Source: Sphingobacterium chuzhouense
GTDB taxonomy: Bacteria; Bacteroidota; Bacteroidia; Sphingobacteriales; Sphingobacteriaceae
Assembly (NCBI RefSeq): GCF_014692525.1
Contig: NZ_JACNYL010000005.1
Location: forward strand, 62,001-126,000
DNA: 64,000 bases
Direction of reading: 5' to 3'
The notes beneath the pieces were generated by a model, which ran no database searches, was not told where the DNA came from, and saw only the letters and a program-made list of their open reading frames with translations. Positions 33,924 through 42,576 of the stretch are shown here, piece after piece. The translations under genes were made by a program, and so were the position numbers. Every line of letters starts with the position of its first letter. Position 1 is the stretch's first letter.

Positions 33924-34586
33924 ATGGACAACAAGGAATTTAAACGAGAGAAGCTAAATCTGCCGAATGACGGCAAGAAATTACTATTGCACTCGTGCTG
34001 CGCCCCCTGTTCAGGCGAGGTTATGGAAGCATTGATTGCTTCAGATATTGACTTCACGATTTATTTTTATAATCCCAATATCCATCCACGCAACGAATAT
34101 GATTTACGGAAGGAAGAAAACATCCGTTTTGCAGAAAAGCACGGTATTCCTTTTGTCGATGCCGACTATGATGTAGACCATTGGTTTGAGCTGGCGAAAG
34201 GCATGGAAAATGAACCTGAACGTGGTATCCGCTGTACGATGTGCTTCGATATGCGATTTGAAAAAACGGCCGAATATGCAGCAGAACATGGATTTGACGT
34301 TATATCAAGTTCATTAGGCATTTCCCGTTGGAAAAACATGGAGCAAATCAATGACTGCGGTCTACGGGCGGCTTCCCGTCACCCCGACATGGAGTATTGG
34401 ACACTCAATTGGCGGAAGAAAGGTGGCTCGGCGCGCATGCTCGAAATCAGCAAACGCGAAAAATTCTATATGCAGGAATACTGCGGTTGTGCCTACTCTC
34501 TGCGCGATACCAATCGTTGGCGAATGGCTAACGGTCGGGAGAAAATAGAACTAGGCAAATATTACTATGGAGACGATGAGCAATAA
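33924..34586 (+). CDS. queH: Epoxyqueuosine reductase QueH
   Basis: 220 aa. QueH catalyses the last step of queuosine synthesis in tRNA (epoxyqueuosine to queuosine) and is a cobalamin-independent alternative to QueG. The family cysteines are present: LLHSCCAPC (C25, C26, C29), GIRCTMCF (C104, C107) and YCGC (C187, C189). The first set and the C104/C107 pair fit the iron-sulfur/metal site known for QueH. It is a single gene divergent from the lipoprotein pair. Confidence 0.93.
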   Translation: MDNKEFKREKLNLPNDGKKLLLHSCCAPCSGEVMEALIASDIDFTIYFYNPNIHPRNEYDLRKEENIRFAEKHGIPFVDADYDVDHWFELAKGMENEPERGIRCTMCFDMRFEKTAEYAAEHGFDVISSSLGISRWKNMEQINDCGLRAASRHPDMEYWTLNWRKKGGSARMLEISKREKFYMQEYCGCAYSLRDTNRWRMANGREKIELGKYYYGDDEQ

Positions 34587-34622
34587 TTTTGCAAAAAGTT
34601 TCCTTTTTACTGAAATAATAAT

Positions 34623-34630
34623 TAATTTTG
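34623..34630 (+). promoter_or_regulatory. -7 promoter element before the yceD-rpmF genes
   Basis: TAATTTTG matches TAnnTTTG. A weak -33 (GTTTC) lies about 19 bases upstream near 34599. Transcription would begin only a few bases before the ATG at 34640, which argues against the TTG start at 34628. Confidence 0.5.
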
Positions 34631-34639
34631 CACGCTCGA

Positions 34640-35188
34640 ATGCAGATTGTGAAACATCTAAAATATTACAGGATTCCGTTTTCAGGATTAACTACTGGAA
34701 AGCACAATTTCGAGTTTGAAGTCGATGATAAGTTCTTTGATTGTTATGAACACTCGCTTGTAAAGAAAGGGCAGCTCAAAGCTGATGTGGAGCTACAGAA
34801 ACAGGAAAACATGTTGATTGTTAATTTCCATGTGTATGGCACCATCCGATTAACATGTGATGTATGTTTAGCTGAGTTTGACGCGCCGCAAGACTTCCAT
34901 GAAAGAGTACTTGTCAAGTTTACGGATGACGACTGGAATCAAGAAACAGAGGAAGTAATGGTGCTGTCCAAAACAGATTACGAATTGGATATTGCTGGGT
35001 TGCTTTACGAATACATCAACGTTCGCGTTCCTTATTACAGTAAATGTTCGGAACAAGGCAATAATACCAACTGCGATCCAGAAATGCTGGCAAAACTGAG
35101 TGATTCACCGGACTTAGACACCGACACGGAGACAGAAGAAAAAACAGACCCACGTTGGGATATATTAAAGAAAATTAAAAATAACTAA
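34640..35188 (+). CDS. YceD/DUF177 family protein
   Basis: 182 aa from the ATG at 34640 (MQIVKHLKYYRIPFSGL). It has the DUF177 core: LTCDVCLAEFDAPQDF in the middle, then an acidic tail (SPDLDTDTETEEKTDPRWDI) typical of the family. It sits 14 bases ahead of rpmF, the conserved arrangement yceD-rpmF-plsX-fabH. In E. coli and plants YceD-type proteins affect 23S rRNA accumulation; the biochemical role is not settled. Confidence 0.88.
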   Translation: MQIVKHLKYYRIPFSGLTTGKHNFEFEVDDKFFDCYEHSLVKKGQLKADVELQKQENMLIVNFHVYGTIRLTCDVCLAEFDAPQDFHERVLVKFTDDDWNQETEEVMVLSKTDYELDIAGLLYEYINVRVPYYSKCSEQGNNTNCDPEMLAKLSDSPDLDTDTETEEKTDPRWDILKKIKNN

Positions 35189-35202
35189 AACAAAGATACG
35201 AG

Positions 35203-35394
35203 ATGGCACATCCAAAACGTAAGACTTCTAAATCAAGAAGGGACAAAAGAAGAACACATTATAAGGCTGAAAGACCTACGTTAACTGTATGTAAAGAAAC
35301 AGGTGCAGTACATACACCTCACCGTGCATACACAGTAGATGGTAATCTATATTACAACGGAAAATTGATTATTGAAAACACCGCTGCTGTCTAA
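35203..35394 (+). CDS. rpmF: 50S ribosomal protein L32
   Basis: 63 aa, normal length. It begins MAHPKRKTSKSRRDKRRTHY, the diagnostic basic N-terminus of bL32, and contains a single conserved Cys in LTVCKETGAVH, with the rest of the zinc ligands lost as in many Bacteroidota. It follows the YceD-like gene and precedes plsX across a terminator-like hairpin. Confidence 0.97.
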   Translation: MAHPKRKTSKSRRDKRRTHYKAERPTLTVCKETGAVHTPHRAYTVDGNLYYNGKLIIENTAAV

Positions 35395-35415
35395 CGACGT
35401 CATTCAACGAAATGA

Positions 35416-35471
35416 AACATCCCAAAATAGGTGTAAAATTTAATTTTTATACTTTAATTTGGGATGTTTTT
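35416..35471 (+). terminator. Terminator-like hairpin between rpmF and plsX
   Basis: ACATCCCAAA and TTTGGGATGT form a 10-base perfect stem around an AT-rich loop with further pairing, followed by TTTT. It probably ends or attenuates yceD-rpmF transcripts before plsX. Confidence 0.75.
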
Positions 35472-35500
35472 GCGTATTATTGATGATAAAATAATAACGA

Positions 35501-36439
35501 ATGAAGATTGGTTTAGACGTTTTAGGCGGGGATTATGCCCCCGACTCCACAATAAATGGGGCTATTGAAGCCCAAAAAGTACTACAGGAGGGACAACGTC
35601 TTGTCCTTATCGGCAATCAGCCCGACACCATCGAACGATTAAAGCAAGCTGGAGCGGATCCGGAGAAATTTGATTACATACATGCACCCGAAAACATAAG
35701 CATGCATGAACACCCTACCAAGGCTATTACCCAAAAGCCTAATTCCAGCATTGCTAAAGGATTTGAATTGTTAAAAAACGGCGAACTCGACTCTTTTGCG
35801 TCCGCTGGTAATACCGGAGCTATGTTGGTAGGAGCAGTATTTAGTGTAAAAGCAATTCCCGGAGTTCTTCGTCCAGCAATCGCAACGAATGTTCCCAAAA
35901 TTAAAAGCGGCTATGGTATTTTGTTGGATGTAGGTGCGAACGCAGACTGTAAGCCTGAGATGCTATCGCAATTTGCAACGCTGGGAAGCTTATACATGGA
36001 ATATATTTATGGCTTAGAAAATCCAAAAGTCGGCTTGCTAAATATCGGCGAAGAAGAAGAAAAAGGAAATAACTTAACAATATCAACCTATCCCCTACTC
36101 AAAGAAAACAAAAAGATAAATTTTATTGGTAATACCGAAGGTCGAGATCTTTTCACGGACGCTGCTGACGTGTATGTGTGTGACGGGTTTACGGGTAATG
36201 TGGTCTTGAAACTTGCCGAATCTTTTTATGTCGTCACGTTAAAAAAGGGGCTTAAGGATGAATTTTTTGATAGATTCAATTACGAGCGTTATGGTGGCAG
36301 TCCTATTTTGGGTGTAAATGCACCGGTTATCATAGGGCATGGCATCTCGACTCCAGAAGCTATCAAAAACATGGTTTTACTATCAAAAGACATGATCGAA
36401 TCACAAATCATCGATAAAATCAGGTCTGCTTTCAATTAA
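35501..36439 (+). CDS. plsX: Phosphate acyltransferase PlsX
   Basis: 312 aa. PlsX makes acyl-phosphate from acyl-ACP for phospholipid synthesis at the membrane. The N-terminal MKIGLDVLGGDYAP, the central FASAGNTGAMLVGA and the later VCDGFTGNVVLKLAES are family signatures. It lies 6 bases ahead of fabH, the usual gene order, so acyl transfer and chain initiation are co-expressed. Confidence 0.96.
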   Translation: MKIGLDVLGGDYAPDSTINGAIEAQKVLQEGQRLVLIGNQPDTIERLKQAGADPEKFDYIHAPENISMHEHPTKAITQKPNSSIAKGFELLKNGELDSFASAGNTGAMLVGAVFSVKAIPGVLRPAIATNVPKIKSGYGILLDVGANADCKPEMLSQFATLGSLYMEYIYGLENPKVGLLNIGEEEEKGNNLTISTYPLLKENKKINFIGNTEGRDLFTDAADVYVCDGFTGNVVLKLAESFYVVTLKKGLKDEFFDRFNYERYGGSPILGVNAPVIIGHGISTPEAIKNMVLLSKDMIESQIIDKIRSAFN

Positions 36440-36445
36440 TAATAT

Positions 36446-37444
36446 ATGTCAAAAATACATGCTGCAATTACTGCTGTAAACGGGTATGTTCCTGACCATG
36501 TCTTAACGAACCAAGAGTTGGAAACAATGGTTGACACCAACGATGAGTGGATTGTGACACGAACAGGAATCAAAGAGAGGAGAATCCTTAAAGGAGAAGG
36601 TAAGGCCACATCGGACTTAGCTGTTCCCGCAGTTAAAGGGTTATTGGAAAAACGGGGCATTTCTGCCGATGAAATTGAATTGATTATCTTTTGTACCAGT
36701 ACACCGGACATGCTGTTTCCTGCAACGGCAAATATTTTGGCGGATAAAATTGGTGCTAAGAAAGCTTGGGGATACGACCTCCAAGCAGCTTGTTCCGGTT
36801 TTTTATTTGGTTTAACGACAGCAGCGCAATTTATAGAATCGGGCAAACATAAAAAAGTTCTCGTTGTTGGCGCTGATAAGATGTCGTCGGTAGTTAATTA
36901 CGAAGACCGCAATACCTGCATCTTATTCGGTGACGGCTGCGGATGTGTACTATTAGAACCGAATGAAGAGGGTAATGGAATTATTGATGCCGTCTTGAAA
37001 ACAGACGGTTCAGGAGGCCCATATTTGAACATAAAAGGTGGGGGGTCGTTAAATCCGGCAACCCATCAAACTGTAGAAGCTGGTCTTCATTATGCCTATC
37101 AAGAGGGACGTACGGTATTTAAATTTGCCGTTACCAACATGGCCGAAGTAGCTGTCGAGGTGATGGAAAGAAATAACCTAACATCAGAAGACGTGGATTG
37201 GCTTGTGCCGCATCAAGCGAATAAACGGATAATCGATGCTACTGCGGAACGTGCAGGTCTTTCCGATGACAAGGTGATGGTCAATATCCATAAATACGGA
37301 AATACGACCAGCGGTACCATTCCACTTTGTTTATGGGAATGGGAGAACCAGTTAAAAAAAGGAGACAACTTAATATTAGCAGCTTTTGGTGGCGGTTTCA
37401 CTTGGGGAGCCGTTTATCTCAAATGGGCTTATACGAAAGCATAA
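36446..37444 (+). CDS. fabH: 3-oxoacyl-ACP synthase III (FabH)
   Basis: 332 aa. FabH condenses acetyl-CoA with malonyl-ACP to start fatty-acid synthesis. The catalytic Cys is C116 (DLQAACSGF); the His and Asn of the triad are in VPHQANKRI and KYGNTTSGT. The N-terminal TNDEWIVTRTGIKERR is the CoA-binding signature. It follows plsX closely and precedes accB/accC. Confidence 0.97.
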   Translation: MSKIHAAITAVNGYVPDHVLTNQELETMVDTNDEWIVTRTGIKERRILKGEGKATSDLAVPAVKGLLEKRGISADEIELIIFCTSTPDMLFPATANILADKIGAKKAWGYDLQAACSGFLFGLTTAAQFIESGKHKKVLVVGADKMSSVVNYEDRNTCILFGDGCGCVLLEPNEEGNGIIDAVLKTDGSGGPYLNIKGGGSLNPATHQTVEAGLHYAYQEGRTVFKFAVTNMAEVAVEVMERNNLTSEDVDWLVPHQANKRIIDATAERAGLSDDKVMVNIHKYGNTTSGTIPLCLWEWENQLKKGDNLILAAFGGGFTWGAVYLKWAYTKA

Positions 37445-37540
37445 AATATTATTTAACTTTATCCCCGTTATGCGTTAGCCTTAAATCTGGGGTTAAAATT
37501 TATCGTAAAAAAATTATTATACACGAAACCTACTAGAAAT

Positions 37541-38038
37541 ATGAGTATGGATATTAAACAGATTCAAGACCTGATTAAATTTGTTGCTAAATCAGGTGTG
37601 AACGAAGTCGCTATCGAAGAAAAAGACTTTAAAATCACTATAAAAACGAATCAGGAGCCTACCTATGTTACGGCAACTGTTCCGAGCCCAGTAGCACTAC
37701 CTCCGCAACATGTTGCACCAGTAGCGCCAGTAGCTGCTCCTGCCAACACGACACCGGCAGCACCAGCGCCAAGTACGCCGGCAGCTGAGTCGTCAAACCT
37801 CATAACCATTAAATCACCCATGATCGGAACCTTTTATCGCGCCGCTGGCCCGGATAAGCCATTATTTGTGAATGTAGGTGATGAAATCGCTCCCGGTAAA
37901 GTGCTGTGTATTGTAGAAGCTATGAAGCTTTTCAACGAAATTGAGTCGGAAGTATCAGGCAAGGTTGTGAAAATCTTGGTAAATGATGCAGAGCCTGTAG
38001 AATTTGATCAACCTCTATTCTTAGTTGATCCGTCGTAA
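37541..38038 (+). CDS. accB: Acetyl-CoA carboxylase biotin carboxyl carrier protein
   Basis: 165 aa. An N-terminal domain is followed by an Ala/Pro-rich flexible linker (about 48-84) and a biotinyl domain. The biotin attachment site is EAMKL with K129. An alternative ATG at 37547 (MDIKQIQDL) is equally plausible. It carries the carboxyl group between AccC and the carboxyltransferase in malonyl-CoA synthesis. accC follows 68 bases on. Confidence 0.96.
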   Translation: MSMDIKQIQDLIKFVAKSGVNEVAIEEKDFKITIKTNQEPTYVTATVPSPVALPPQHVAPVAPVAAPANTTPAAPAPSTPAAESSNLITIKSPMIGTFYRAAGPDKPLFVNVGDEIAPGKVLCIVEAMKLFNEIESEVSGKVVKILVNDAEPVEFDQPLFLVDPS

Positions 38039-38042
38039 TTTA

Positions 38043-38074
38043 GATATGAGATAGGGATGTGAGATATGGGATAT
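38043..38074 (+). repeat. GATATGAGAT-type purine-rich imperfect repeat
   Basis: The accB-accC spacer holds three imperfect units (GATATGAGAT, GGATGTGAGA and TATGGGAT). No hairpin results. It is a low-complexity spacer of unknown function. Confidence 0.5.
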
Positions 38075-38106
38075 TATTTCATTATCTGATCTCCAAATTA
38101 TAGAAG

Positions 38107-39468
38107 ATGTTCAAAAAAATATTAATAGCAAATAGAGGGGAGATCGCACTTCGTATCATCCGTACCTGTCGTGAAATGGGGATTAAAAGTGTCGCCGTCT
38201 ATTCTACGGCAGATCGCGATAGCTTACACGTACGTTTCGCTGACGAGGCTGTTTGTATCGGCCCTCCTGCAAGTAAAGATTCTTATTTAAGCATTCCTAA
38301 TATCATTTCGGCAGCCGAATTGACGAATGCGGACGCCATTCACCCAGGATACGGTTTTTTATCGGAAAACGCTAAATTCTCCGCCATTTGTGCCGAATAT
38401 GGTATCAAATTCATTGGTGCTACTGCTGAGCAGATAGAGAAAATGGGCGACAAAGCGTCGGCAAAAGAAACCATGAAACAGGCGGGTGTACCGACTGTAC
38501 CGGGTTCTGATGGTTTGGTTCCCGACGTAAAAACAGGTATTAAACTTGCCAACGAAATCGGTTACCCGGTTATCTTGAAAGCTACCGCTGGTGGTGGTGG
38601 ACGTGGGATGCGTATTGTGTGGAAAGACGAAGAGTTTGAGCCCGCATGGGATTCAGCCCGTCAGGAAGCTGGAGCAGCATTTGGCAACAATGGTATCTAT
38701 CTGGAAAAATTTGTAGAAGATCCCCGCCATATCGAAATACAGGTTATCGGAGACCAATATGGAAAAGTATGTCACTTATCGGAACGTGACTGTTCTATAC
38801 AGCGACGTCACCAAAAGTTAGTTGAGGAAGCACCTTCCCCGTTTATCACACCGGAACTTCGCGAAAAAATGGGGGAAGCTGCGATCAAAGGTGCTCAAGC
38901 CGTAAATTATGAAGGTGCAGGTACGATCGAGTTTTTGGTCGATAAACACCGTAATTTCTATTTTATGGAAATGAACACGCGTATCCAGGTCGAGCATCCG
39001 GTTACAGAAGAGGTTATCAATTTCGATCTTATCAAAGAACAAATTAAGGTAGCCGCGGGCATTCCGATTTCCGGGAAAAGCTATGAGCCGACCATGCATG
39101 CCATTGAATGCCGTATTAACGCAGAAGATCCATTCAATAACTTCCGTCCATCGCCTGGTAGAATCACGAATTTCCATTCGCCGGGTGGTCATGGTGTTCG
39201 AGTAGATACACATGTATATGCGGGATATACGATCCCTCCGAATTACGATTCTATGATCGCAAAATTAATTTGTGTCGCACAAACACGTGAAGAAGCGATC
39301 AATACAATGGAAAGAGCACTGAGCGAGTTTGTGATAGAGGGCGTAAAAACAACCATTCCCCTACACATACGTTTAATGCGTGATCCAAACTTTAGAGCAG
39401 GTAATTTTACAACGAAATTCATGGAAACATTCGACCTTACGGAATATCCAGACGAAGAGGTTGAATAA
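38107..39468 (+). CDS. accC: Acetyl-CoA carboxylase biotin carboxylase subunit
   Basis: 453 aa, normal length. It has the ATP-grasp features of biotin carboxylase: the glycine-rich loop KATAGGGGRGMRIV, the motif HIEIQVIGDQYG, SIQRRHQKLVEEAPSP, and FMEMNTRIQVEHPVTEEV with metal-binding Glu and catalytic Arg. It carboxylates the biotin on AccB using bicarbonate and ATP. It ends just before a strong terminator. Confidence 0.97.
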   Translation: MFKKILIANRGEIALRIIRTCREMGIKSVAVYSTADRDSLHVRFADEAVCIGPPASKDSYLSIPNIISAAELTNADAIHPGYGFLSENAKFSAICAEYGIKFIGATAEQIEKMGDKASAKETMKQAGVPTVPGSDGLVPDVKTGIKLANEIGYPVILKATAGGGGRGMRIVWKDEEFEPAWDSARQEAGAAFGNNGIYLEKFVEDPRHIEIQVIGDQYGKVCHLSERDCSIQRRHQKLVEEAPSPFITPELREKMGEAAIKGAQAVNYEGAGTIEFLVDKHRNFYFMEMNTRIQVEHPVTEEVINFDLIKEQIKVAAGIPISGKSYEPTMHAIECRINAEDPFNNFRPSPGRITNFHSPGGHGVRVDTHVYAGYTIPPNYDSMIAKLICVAQTREEAINTMERALSEFVIEGVKTTIPLHIRLMRDPNFRAGNFTTKFMETFDLTEYPDEEVE

Positions 39469-39489
39469 AATTTCCTTTACATACGTTTA

Positions 39490-39526
39490 AAATACCATTC
39501 TTCTAAATAAGAATGGTATTTTTGTT
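39490..39526 (+). terminator. Terminator after accC
   Basis: AAATACCATTCTT and AAGAATGGTATTT form a 13-base perfect stem with a 6-base loop, followed by TTGTTTTG. It closes the plsX-fabH-accB-accC unit. Confidence 0.88.
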
Positions 39527-39549
39527 TTGTTTCAGAAACAACATTTAGA

Positions 39550-40422
39550 ATGTCAAAATCAAAAGAGTTAATCAACGCTATAAAACAGAAAGGAAAGAAT
39601 CTTGAAGGAGAAATGTCGTTCTTTGAGCATTTGGAAGTGCTTAGATGGCATATTATTCGTTCCGTTATCGCCATTGCCGTATTTGCTATTCTTTCATTCA
39701 CATTTTACGACTTCGTCTTCAACAAGATTATTATGGGGCCGAAAAGCCTCGACTTTTGGACGTATCGAATGATGTGCAAAGTGGGCGATTTGCTCAGTTT
39801 GGATGGATTTTGTGTAGAACGCATCCCCTTTAATATCATTAACACTGAAATGGCGGGGCAATTTATGCTTCAGATCAATTCTTGTTTATTGATGGCAGTC
39901 GCATTGGGTTTCCCTTATTTACTATTCGAAATCTGGCTTTTTATAAAACCAGCACTAACAGACGTAGAAAAGAGTTCTGCACGTGGATTCGTTTTTTATG
40001 CCACCGTGCTATTCGTTATTGGCGCGTTATTTGGCTATTATATTGTCGTTCCGCTCTCCGTGAATTTCTTGACCAACGTGTCTTTAAGCGCAGAAATCAC
40101 CAACCAAATTACGATTGATTCTTACTTATCGCTAATTGCCACGTTAACTCTAGGTTGTGGTGTAATTTTCCTTTTACCGATCGTCATTTTTGTATTATCT
40201 AGACTGGGTTTAATGACGCCTGCTTTTATGCGGGCGAGCAGGAGATACGCTATTGTCATTATCTTGATCATCGCCGCCATTATCACGCCGACGGCCGATG
40301 TAATCACTTTACTGACAGTCAGCGCTCCTATGTTTATACTCTACGAGTTGAGCATCATGGTTTCTGCCAATGTACATAAGAGAAAACTAGAAAAAGAGAA
40401 AGAATTTTATAATCAAAAATAA
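39550..40422 (+). CDS. tatC: Twin-arginine translocase subunit TatC
   Basis: 290 aa. TatC recognises twin-arginine signal peptides and forms the Tat translocon core. The N-terminal MSFFEHLEVLRWHIIRSVIA contains the conserved FxEHLxxLR signature, and six membrane helices follow, with FMRASRRYAIVIILIIAAII near the end. A Bacteroidota-type insertion (about 65-95, KSLDFWTYRMMCKVG and following) lies in the first periplasmic loop. rpiB follows 10 bases on. Confidence 0.95.
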   Translation: MSKSKELINAIKQKGKNLEGEMSFFEHLEVLRWHIIRSVIAIAVFAILSFTFYDFVFNKIIMGPKSLDFWTYRMMCKVGDLLSLDGFCVERIPFNIINTEMAGQFMLQINSCLLMAVALGFPYLLFEIWLFIKPALTDVEKSSARGFVFYATVLFVIGALFGYYIVVPLSVNFLTNVSLSAEITNQITIDSYLSLIATLTLGCGVIFLLPIVIFVLSRLGLMTPAFMRASRRYAIVIILIIAAIITPTADVITLLTVSAPMFILYELSIMVSANVHKRKLEKEKEFYNQK

Positions 40423-40432
40423 AACAACGATC

Positions 40433-40870
40433 ATGTCAAAAAAAATTGCAATAGGAAGTGACCACGCTGGGTTTGAATATAAAACTGCTGTACTGGCGTT
40501 TCTCAAAGATGAGGGTTACACCGTAGAAGATTTTGGTCCTGCGACTGCGGATTCTGTAGATTATCCAGATTTTGCACACCCGGTAGCTACTAGTATCGAA
40601 AACGGACAAAACGAATTGGGCATATTAATCTGTGGCAGTGCCAATGGTGTAGCTATCACAGCCAATAAACATCAAGGTGTTCGGGCGGCCATCGCTTGGC
40701 AAAACGAAATATCAGCTTTGGCGAGGCAACACAATGATGCGAATATCGTATGTGTCCCTGCTCGCTTTGTTGACCTCGAGTTGGCAAAAAAAATTGTTAA
40801 AACATTCCTGACCACTGATTTCGAAGGAGGCAGACACGGTACGCGTGTAAATAAGATTGCGTGTACATAA
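40433..40870 (+). CDS. rpiB: Ribose-5-phosphate isomerase B
   Basis: 145 aa, normal length for RpiB. Signatures are GSDHAGFEYK at the N-terminus, the active-site Cys in LICGSANGVAI, and HNDANIVCVPAR. It interconverts ribose-5-phosphate and ribulose-5-phosphate in the pentose phosphate pathway. It is probably co-transcribed with tatC. Confidence 0.96.
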   Translation: MSKKIAIGSDHAGFEYKTAVLAFLKDEGYTVEDFGPATADSVDYPDFAHPVATSIENGQNELGILICGSANGVAITANKHQGVRAAIAWQNEISALARQHNDANIVCVPARFVDLELAKKIVKTFLTTDFEGGRHGTRVNKIACT

Positions 40871-40890
40871 TTGATATAAAATACGAATCA

Positions 40891-40965
40891 CGAGCCCCGA
40901 AGGGCTCATCTTTAGAAAATCGAGCTTTGCGAGCTCAACGAAGTTAACCGAGCTTGCGAGCTCAT
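40891..40965 (+). repeat. Three successive short hairpins between rpiB and the M28 peptidase
   Basis: GAGCCCCGAAGGGCTC (40892-40907), GAGCTTTGCGAGCTC (40922-40936) and GAGCTTGCGAGCTC (40950-40963) are three palindromes with small loops. The last two are each followed by CAACGAAG or CATCGAAG, so they are tandem copies of a unit of about 28 bases. This resembles a REP-type extragenic element or an mRNA-stability structure. Confidence 0.75.
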
Positions 40966-40981
40966 CGAAGATAATCATGAG

Positions 40982-42556
40982 ATGACTATGATGAAGAATT
41001 GGATTATTGCACTTTTACTTGTTCCTACGTTCCACAGTTGCGTGATCGCACAACATCAAGATCCGGCACAGCTGAAATATGCGGATCTCATGACGGAGGA
41101 AACCGCAAAGAAGCATTTAACGCTACTAGCATCGCCAGAATTTGAGGGACGAGGCACAGGTCAAAAAGGTGGTGAAAAAACAGCACATTATCTAGCAGAG
41201 CAATTTAAATCTTACGGTTTGAAAGCACCAGTAAATGGCGATTATTTTCAACCGGTAAACCTTGTAAAGGTTTCTTATCAAGTGCAACGTTTTGTTGTGA
41301 ACGGAACCGCTTATGAAAATGATACGGATTTCTTCATACAAGGCGATAATAAACAAGCTACTTACGAAGCCGATGACATCGTGTTTGTTGGATATGGCAT
41401 CCAAGACAAAAAACATAATGACTTAGCCGGTGTCGATATCCGAGACAAAGTAGTTTTAGTCATCAACGAAGGAGAACCAAAAGATGCGAACGGCAATTCT
41501 ATTGTTACAGGTAGCAAGAAAATGTCTGAATGGGCCAGTAGCCGGTTTAAACGCGTGCAGGAGCTTCTTAAAAGAAATCCAAAAACGATTTTGGCAACAG
41601 GCGATTATGTTGACCAGAATATGGCTCGATTCGGGAAACGTTTAGTTGGTGGTCGATTCTCTTTGGATGACGGAAATAATGCTGTATCGGGCACTACCCA
41701 AGCGCCGGTGGTCAATATTTCCTCAAGGTTGGCAAATGAGCTGTTGGCAAAACGTCAGACTAGTCTTGAACAACAAAAAAATACCCCCTCTACTTTCACC
41801 ATTCCTACAAAAGTTGATGCCGAAATGGGAATCACGAAAGAGAAATTCGCAGATCCTAACGTACTTGGTTTGTTAGAAGGTTCAGATCTAAAAGATGAGA
41901 TTGTTGTCGTTGTAGGGCACTATGACCATGATGGTATATTACCTGACGGTACATTTTTCCCCGGAGCGGATGACAATGGTTCGGGTACAGTAGGCGTTAT
42001 GGAACTTGCCCGTGTCTTTGCTAAAGCAAAAGAAGATGGCCAAGGTCCTCGCAGAAGTTTGTTATTTATTGGTCTCGCTGCCGAAGAAAAAGGACTGTTG
42101 GGATCAAAGTTTTATGTCGAAAACCCCATCTTTCCAATTGAAAATACAGTAGCCTGTATCAACATGGACATGATTGGGCGTATAGACGACAAGCATTTGA
42201 ACGGGAACCACAACTATATTCATGCCATTGGACTAGATAAATTGAGCTCTGAATTAAAACAAATTACAGAAACTGCAAACCATACATATACCCAGATGGA
42301 ATTGGATTATATGTATGACGATCCTAAAGACCCAATGCGTTTATATTATCGTTCAGATCATTACAATTTTGCTGAAAAAGGTATCCCGTCAGCATTCTTT
42401 TTCTCGGGTTTACACCCACACTATCATACACCGGAAGACACGGTTGACAAAATCGACTTCCCGATGATGGTAAAACGGGAGAAATTGGTCTTCCATGTTG
42501 CATGGGAAATTGCCAATCGTGACAAACGGTTGCCGGTTGATTCAAATAAGGAGTAA
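40982..42556 (+). CDS. M28-family zinc metallopeptidase, exported
   Basis: 524 aa. An N-terminal signal (MMKNWIIALLLVPTFHSC) has a lipobox-like FHSC, so it is either a lipoprotein or periplasmic. A PA-type insert precedes the catalytic domain. Zinc-site motifs are VVVGHYDHDG, FFPGADDNGSGTVGVMELAR, FIGLAAEEKGLLGS and INMDMIGRID; a C-terminal HYHTPEDTVDKID completes the set. M28 enzymes are mostly aminopeptidases. The exact start (40982, 40988 or 40991) is uncertain. Confidence 0.93.
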   Translation: MTMMKNWIIALLLVPTFHSCVIAQHQDPAQLKYADLMTEETAKKHLTLLASPEFEGRGTGQKGGEKTAHYLAEQFKSYGLKAPVNGDYFQPVNLVKVSYQVQRFVVNGTAYENDTDFFIQGDNKQATYEADDIVFVGYGIQDKKHNDLAGVDIRDKVVLVINEGEPKDANGNSIVTGSKKMSEWASSRFKRVQELLKRNPKTILATGDYVDQNMARFGKRLVGGRFSLDDGNNAVSGTTQAPVVNISSRLANELLAKRQTSLEQQKNTPSTFTIPTKVDAEMGITKEKFADPNVLGLLEGSDLKDEIVVVVGHYDHDGILPDGTFFPGADDNGSGTVGVMELARVFAKAKEDGQGPRRSLLFIGLAAEEKGLLGSKFYVENPIFPIENTVACINMDMIGRIDDKHLNGNHNYIHAIGLDKLSSELKQITETANHTYTQMELDYMYDDPKDPMRLYYRSDHYNFAEKGIPSAFFFSGLHPHYHTPEDTVDKIDFPMMVKREKLVFHVAWEIANRDKRLPVDSNKE

Positions 42557-42576
42557 AGGGGGAAAAACAAACAGAC

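Noticed and set aside
37445..37540. CCCC/GGGG hairpin between fabH and accB
   Set aside because: The stem is only about four G-C pairs with a long loop and no T-run.
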